From: Crocodylus rhombifer
Taxonomy: Eukaryota; Chordata; Crocodylia; Crocodylidae
DNA: 64,000 nucleotides
NCBI GenBank assembly: GCA_038503035.1
Contig: JAVSML010019128.1
Coordinates: 48,721-112,720 of the forward strand
Direction of reading: 5' to 3'
Position 1 is the stretch's first letter; each line of letters opens with the position of its first letter. The translations under genes and the position numbers were made by a program. Of this stretch, positions 58,386-64,000 are shown in pieces. Under the pieces are notes generated by a model. The model saw only the letters and a list, made by a program, of their open reading frames with translations, was not told where the DNA came from and made no database searches.

Positions 58386-58972
58386 CAGCAGAGAAGTTGA
58401 AGTCATTTTTAGGGTTAGCAGGCTACTATTGGTGATTCATCCCAGAATTTACTGCCATTATAGTCCCATTGACTGACCTGCTGGGGATAGGAGCACCTCA
58501 AAAAATCCAGCGGTCACTCAAGTATGAGGCAACATCTAGGACAGTAAAACAGCTGCTATGCAGTGTGCTGATCCTGCACAGCCCAGACTTAACAAAGGAG
58601 TTCATATTCCAAATGAAAGCCTCAGAGTGAGTCATGGGGGCTGTTCTCTCCCAGGAGTTTGAAGATGGAGAACACCACATCTTGTATCTCTGCAGAAAGT
58701 TCCTGCCCCAAGAGCTGAAACGTGCTGCGATAGCAAAGGAGAGTCTAGCAACTAAGTGGGTAGTTGAGATGCTCTGTTATTACCTCCTAGGGGTCCGTTT
58801 CCTTTTGGTCACTGAACATGCCCCTTTAACATGGCTTAATACTATGTGGAAAGCCAATCCCCAATTGATGAGAGAGTACCTGTCCCTGCAGGCTTTTGAT
58901 TATTCAGTACACGACCACCCTGGGACTACACATGCAAATGCAGACTTCTTCTCCTCGTGGGAGGGGATGTAA
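58386..58972 (+). pseudogene. RT thumb and RNase H fragment of the Gmr1-like element
   Basis: Begins KLKSFLGLAGYYW, the conserved region at the end of Ty3/Gypsy RT, with a stop just after (near 58430) and another at 58627-58629. The RNase H domain then reads VMGAVLSQEFEDGEHHILYL, with KESLATKWVVEMLCYYLLG, the HAPLTWL block and the terminal HPGTTHANADFFSSW, all in family order. RT palm motifs upstream are absent. Downstream lie the purine-rich tract and the right LTR, as expected for the 3' end of pol in a Gmr1-like element. Confidence 0.85.
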
Positions 58973-59016
58973 AAATGGAAGAGTGTATCCTGGACTCCAC
59001 TCTTGGGAGGGGCATG

Positions 59017-59250
59017 TGTAACATAGTGCATGGTTCAGGGGCTGAAGTCCAGCTGCAGGGGGTTAAAAGTACTAGTCCGTCTGCCTAGAAGTGCTGGGCC
59101 AGCTGACATAGATGAGTGGCTGACCCTGAAAGCTCTCAGAGAAACAGTACTTGGAAGGAGGGAAGCTAAGAAGAGAGGCAACACTGAAGCACTGTGGTGA
59201 GGCCATTGCCCTGGATAGGAGAGGGGGAGGTTCTTATCCTGTTTAGTTTG
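59017..59250 (+). repeat. Right LTR of the Gmr1-like element
   Basis: Starts TGTAACATAGTGCATGG directly after the purine-rich tract and follows the left LTR to ATCCTGTTTAGTTTG. The right edge is uncertain; it may be truncated. Confidence 0.8.
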
Positions 59251-61190
59251 TGGTTACAAGAAACAAGTCATTGTTGTTGATAGGATCAAACTTTGAAACA
59301 CAAAGATGAACCTGAACCTTACTGCCATTCAGATCCAAATCCACATTCTATTTCTTTGACCTGGCTTTCCCACAGCTTGCTTACTGATGCATGCTTTGAT
59401 ATACTTTGTTCCCCTTGAGGACAGATTTGAATAGTTCATTTTTACTTTGATGCCTTAAAACACCTTTTTTTCATCATTTAAACCCTAGGTCATGTTTAGA
59501 AACCTAGGTGATTGGTATAATTGAAGAATTAAGAATTAAATGTTTCAAAACATGAGTTATATGGAACATTTCCGTATTATTTTAGACTAATTATATACAA
59601 TATGACTACTTTGCTTTAATGTTTTTGTAGATACATACATATGCTATCAGAGGTACTAAAATGAAACTGAAAAGCATAGTTGTACATAAAAATGGCCACC
59701 TTGAATAGCTCAAAGACAAATGTTGCAGCTTTTATTTGCATGGAATAATACCTTACTCCAAGCTGAGTACTCGCAGACGTATCTAGTCATAGGAACAATC
59801 AGTTTGTATTATATCTTACAGAAAAGGGCTACCTATATGTTGTAGGACTGTCCCTGAGGCAGCTCAGGAGAAAGAATGTGATAGAGAGATTGTGACCCAA
59901 GGACCTTCAATCTCCCTGCTGCTCTGTGGATGGAGTAAACTGGAGCAGGTCTATTAGAATACGCTCCTGACCATTATGCTGCCAGTCACTTTGGAAGGCA
60001 GAAAAGGTTCTGCTTGCTCCCTATCTTCTCTCCCGTTCCAAGGAAATGAGTTCAAGGAAGCCTGTTTGTTTATCAGACATAGTAGTGTGGTTCATTTTTG
60101 CAAGGGGCTGGCTTCTGCCTCCTCTACTCACTTGACATGGTAAATGCCATGTTCTGCCTCTCATTAAGCTTCTACTTGATTTCTGCCAGGGTATATGGAG
60201 GCCCCAAGTAAATTAACTTCCCAGCTGTATTGAGTTAGCTAACCTCAAAACTTGCAACATTCAAAGCATTTCCTGTAATAAGAATAAGAAAGTACAAGGC
60301 AATACTGCAGGTTCTGAGGTAATCCTATATCTGCAGTATTTGCAACTCTATGTTGCCACAGCCTTAAACAGTACAGTTCTCTAACTATTCAGAAGACTTT
60401 CCCTACATCTAAGCACTGCAAGTGTCAGCCAAACCTAAAAATATGATTGTACTTAAAAGAACACAAAAGTACACACTGCATGTGTGTCTGAGCTGTGCCC
60501 CATTCATGAAGCATGCTACAGGAATAGTAACACTTGCATGCATTCCAAATTGTTTGGCATGTAATTTGGCTTGTTTTCTTTTCCTAAAATAAAAACTTTC
60601 TTGTCACTACTGAAGAACTATAGTTCAGCCCTTCTGTTTCCTAATGATCCTTCTTTCTCTCCAAGACTCAATCCCTCATCCTCCAAACTGAAGTTATAAT
60701 AGAATTCCCTTCGGAGCTTCCCTACCTGGTTTAGAAATTGGCCAAGAAGCAACCATTCTTGGGCAGTGAGCTGGAAGTTGAGAAAAGGTTCCTTCCTTCC
60801 TATGTCCTTGTGACAAAGTATTTGTCACGCCATGAGTGCTTCTGCTGTGGCCTCGAACTTGCATTTTAGCAGCCATATGACCCTAGCCCCCAAGAAAGGG
60901 TTGAATATTAGGCAATGCTACCAGACTACAATAGTAGTTCCCAACCTAGTTAAGGAAGTCATGCTATTTTTAATTCATCATAAGATACAAGAAGGGAATA
61001 TATTTGATAGAGGAAAAAAGATTTAATGTAACTACAGAAGTAAATAGTGTTAGTAACTAATAGAGATGCATGATAGTACATGATCATACCAGCTTCATTA
61101 AGCATTCTTTTTAACAGCCCCTGGCCGCTAGGAAATTTACATCAAGGGATGTCAGATTTTCTAAAAAAAGAGGCAATGCAAAGCATCATA
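59251..61190. other. Repeat-poor sequence, nothing recognised
   Basis: No exon-like frame or repeat end recognised. TMEM182 upstream exons were looked for here and not seen. Confidence 0.4.
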
Positions 61191-61394
61191 GGGTGCATCT
61201 ACATGTGCACTTAACTGTGCATTAGATTAATTTCTTGTGGTCTAAAGCATTAGAGCCTACATGTGCAAACTAATTTTTGCTGCTGTAAGATAGTACTGTC
61301 CCTGACTGTACAGCTTACGGTGGCTGTCAGGGACAGTATTATCTTACAGTGGCAAAAATAACTGCACCTAAATGCATGTGTAAACACTGACCCT
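61191..61394. mobile_element. Short MITE of the TGCATCTACA family with internal hairpin
   Basis: The left end reads GGGTGCATCTACATGTGCAC; the right end, reverse-complemented, AGGGTCAGTGTTTACACATG. Inside, GTAAGATAGTACTGTCCCTG pairs with CAGGGACAGTATTATCTTAC across a 20-nt loop. Confidence 0.65.
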
Positions 61395-62819
61395 GGCATA
61401 AACTGCATGCACTCAGCCCAGGCAGCCAGGGGCCAGGCTCCTGCCTGTCACCTAGCCACACAGCTCCATTCTTTGGGCACTCTTGTGCCTGAGCCAGCCC
61501 CTCTGCCTCCCAATGCCACAATCAGAGCCAGGAAATGGCCCCCTGAACCTGCTGCCAGCCCAAGGCTGCTCCATCCCAACTCGAAGTGTTGCTGTCTCAA
61601 GCACATGTGCTGATTTTGTACCCAGCAGCCATTAAAGTTTAGTCTATTCAAAGAACTTGTACCATATATTTCCTACAGCCTACAGAAAACAACAGTTTAA
61701 AATCAAAGGATGAATTGTTAGGTACTATAACACTGAATGTTCTTTTGAAGCTGATGTCTGAATATAAAGGTATGTAAGTCATAGTTAAGAGATCAGTACA
61801 TTGATTTAAATAAGAATTGACCTAAATTTTCACTCGGACACTACAAATCTGAGCTTCACTTTTTCTGACGTTTGAAAATGTGATAAAGTTCTTTAAAAAG
61901 TGTTTCTTTACTTTCCTGTTGTCTATAAGGAACAGAAGTATCACAAAACCTTCCCAAATTACAAAAGAAAATGAAGCTAGGTCTAGAAGGCTTAAAATGC
62001 CAGCATAAATTAAAAGAATCTTCTTGGAAGTCAAAGTATAAGTCAGGTTAGTATTGGATTCACAGAAACACCATCAATCTTGCAAGACAGTCTCTTCTCA
62101 TATGCCATCAATTACCAGTAATTATCCCTTAACAGCAGTTACTTTAAAAAAACCGAAATCTTGAATCTTAGCAGGAAAACAAATGTAATGTTCAATTGCT
62201 AAATATTTTTTTCCTTTGACTTGATCTTACATTTGAAAAGTTTCCCTGTATTACAGTATAATCTGTGGTATGCAAGGACATGACTATATTATATAATAAT
62301 AACCCTTGCCCTGGAGATAGGTTATGTCTAAGGTTCCTATACACAATTATTGTTTTCAGATGCCATTTCTAATACGTCATAGATTAACGTCCGGACTAGA
62401 TACTTTTATTGGTTACAGTAGGGTAGTTTCAATCCAGTAACATACCTGCCAAGAAATTTCATTGTGCTATTTAAAACTTGACAGTAGATAAACTAGAATT
62501 TCTTGGCTCAGTGGACTTTCTGTATCCATATCATTACAAGGTATTATTTGTTATCTGCTGACAGGGGCTTCATACTGTTTAAAAAACAAAACAAACCAAA
62601 AAACCCAGAATATTAATGGTCAGGTGGGGTCAGAAAAGACTTTTAAGGACCACCGGTCAGATTAGTCAAATGGCATAAATTAGTGTAGCCCCATTAATTC
62701 AATGACTTTCTGATGTGGATTTCAAAGAACCTATGCTGAATTATAGCAGCTAGGGAAATGCTTCTTTATTTGCAGATCAACTTAATAACTTGGCTGTGGA
62801 CCAAATCCTGCAATTAACT
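61395..62819. other. GC-rich repeat-like stretch, then AT-rich unique sequence
   Basis: 61395-61630 resembles the GC-rich core of the larger MITEs (CAGGCAGCCAGGGGC) but without a clear end. The rest shows nothing recognised. Confidence 0.35.
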
Positions 62820-63057
62820 GGGTGCATCTACACATGCACTTTAATGAGTAGTAGAGTATTTTACTGTGCATTAAAATGTCGTGTAAAAACAGTAACATTA
62901 TACTATGCACAGTAAAATAGTCTACTGCACATTAGGCATTAGTAAAAGAGTGTGCAAATGCACTACTTCAAATTAGCACAGCCTAGTACCTCACACTGCA
63001 GATACTAAATTTAATAAGCATTAGAAAAGGCACATTAATATATGTGTAGATGTGCTC
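62820..63057. mobile_element. MITE of the TGCATCTACA family, short form
   Basis: The left end reads GGGTGCATCTACACATGCAC; the right end, reverse-complemented, GTGAGCACATCTACACATA. It carries TTTTACTGTGCATTAAAA and CTATGCACAGTAAAATAG, related to the motif at 16405-16790. Confidence 0.7.
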
Positions 63058-64000
63058 ACTGAACAGTCCTACTGAAAGGAATGGGCTTGCATGAGTAAGG
63101 AGTAGGGAAGGGCTTAGCTGTCTTAAATGGGATTCAGGTGGCCCTTAAACCCATCTGTACCCAAAACTGTGATTGAGCTGTGGCCTGTTCACCAGATGCC
63201 TAACCCTGCAAGTATCTAAAACTGCCTAAGTACTTCCCTGTTCAGCTTCAAAGCTCTCTAGTTGCTTGCAGTCCTGCTTACTGTGCATGACCAGGACTGC
63301 TTTTGGTTAAAAGCTAGGCATCTAGGACATTTATACATGTACTTTTGATGTGTCTGAAATCCAGTGCATTGGAGCAAACACAATTGATTGAGTCTGCAGA
63401 GCACGAGAGCTGACATACCCGGTGCTGCATTGCATACATTCGTATAAACAACAAAATACACATCAACATGCAGAAAATGATGGAAGTGCACTTTTGAACT
63501 TAAACACCTTTGATGCATTTTAGTTCAAAAGTGCGCCACTGCCACTTTCACAGAACAAAAGTGTGTGTGGGGGGAAGGGGCGGAGGGAAAAGGAAAAAGA
63601 AAGAAAAGAAAAAACAGCTAAAGGAGATGATGTTGGTTGCCTTGTTTGTATCGATGTACTGGTTACAACACTCACCCAATCAGACCAGGGTTATAGGCAA
63701 TCTATGGATCCGAATCGAATCAGGGGACCAATTAAAAGGTCTGAATCGATTCAAAGATCTCCAAATCAATTCAGAAAAGATTTGGAGAGCTTCAGCAACT
63801 CGGGCAGTCCCTGCTGGCTGCAGCGGGGAGCTGGACCCAGACTCTGAGCTGGTAGGTAGAGGGGGCAGGAGGAGAAGGGAGGGGATCGTAGAGGGACCCC
63901 TGCCAGGCCCATCCCCTACTTGCTCCCCCAGCCCCCACTGACCCCCCACCTTTCCCCCAGCACCCCTCATGGCCCCAGCTCCCAGCCCTTTAAAAAAAAA
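63058..64000. other. Mixed repeat-like sequence at the window end
   Basis: Around 63488-63538, GTGCACTTTTGAACT and AGTTCAAAAGTGCGCCAC form an inverted pair. From 63540 a GA-rich tract is followed by GAATCGATTCAAAG-type palindromic text and a GC-rich, C-rich end, probably part of a hAT-like repeat that runs out of the window. No gene recognised. Confidence 0.35.

Larger units (their letters stand above)
51513..59250 (+). mobile_element. Ty3/Gypsy-type LTR retrotransposon (Gmr1-like), degenerate, split by CR1
   Basis: Two similar LTRs flank the element in direct orientation. Between them, on the plus strand: a glutamine-rich leader and capsid-like gag fragment, a 4.48 kb CR1, the rest of the gag fragment, an integrase fragment, an unrelated insert, an RT-thumb/RNase H fragment and a purine-rich tract (GGGAGGGG at 59006-59013) just before the right LTR. 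Integrase precedes RT/RNase H, the order described for Gmr1-like elements and opposite to ordinary Ty3/Gypsy. Protease and most of the RT, including its catalytic motif, were not found, and stops and frameshifts are frequent. It is inactive. Confidence 0.8.

Noticed and set aside
57684..58400. 238-codon open frame
   Set aside because: Proline- and glycine-rich translation of a GC-rich repeat with inverted arms; the reverse strand reads a similar peptide.
59510..59545. Candidate TMEM182 upstream exon (YTN-like codons on the minus strand)
   Set aside because: No tryptophan context, no open frame and no splice sites around it.
63510..63941. 143-codon open frame at the window end
   Set aside because: Lysine-rich start comes from a GA-rich tract and the rest from a GC-rich repeat.

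Overview
This is a vertebrate, almost certainly sauropsid and most likely crocodilian, nuclear window of intron and intergenic DNA. The argument is: (i) spliced exons with canonical acceptor and donor sites; (ii) many CR1 LINEs of several ages on both strands; (iii) many hAT-type and MITE-type elements, including a family whose ends read like TGCATCTACACATG, reminiscent of the crocodilian Chompy-type MITEs; (iv) MIR/CORE-SINE relics. The lineage is an inference; turtle is the main alternative.

Only one host gene is recognised: TMEM182, on the minus strand, represented by its last two coding exons. Exon 4 is 46969-47106 and exon 5 with the stop codon is 27539-27762; they join in phase across a 19.2 kb intron. 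The first part of the gene was not found between 47107 and 64000 and probably lies to the right. The 3' UTR should run left from 27538; everything further left looks intergenic.

The rest is a stack of transposons. 1-27 kb: an AT-rich hAT carrying a palindromic MITE (0.8-1.5 kb), a tRNA-type SINE (3.5-4.1 kb), a MITE at 9.8-10.2 kb, a three-level nest of CR1 in hAT in MITE (11.3-14.2 kb), a cluster of palindromic TTACTGCACAGTAA motifs (16.4-16.8 kb), and a second nest (16.8-19.9 kb) in which a plus-strand CR1 sits in a hAT that sits in an older minus-strand CR1. 28-47 kb (intron 4): CR1 pieces, a palindromic hAT MITE with a perfect 8-bp target duplication (32.9-33.2 kb), a fold-back element (30.9-31.1 kb), MIR relics, a CR1 with an esterase ORF1 (41.5-45.2 kb), and two copies of a repeat with ~150-bp internal tandem units (42.5-43.4 and 46.0-46.9 kb). 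47-64 kb: a GC-rich 415-bp insert with a perfect 8-bp duplication, another MITE, then a Ty3/Gypsy-type LTR retrotransposon (51.5-59.25 kb) whose gag is split by a near-complete 4.48 kb CR1 (52196-56672).

The most notable item is the LTR element. Its capsid fragment resembles the SCAN-related capsid, and its integrase fragment lies upstream of its RT/RNase H fragment, the unusual domain order known from Gmr1-like Ty3 elements. No intact autonomous element, CRISPR array, operon or clearly new protein system is visible. All calls come from reading the sequence; none was checked by alignment or database search.
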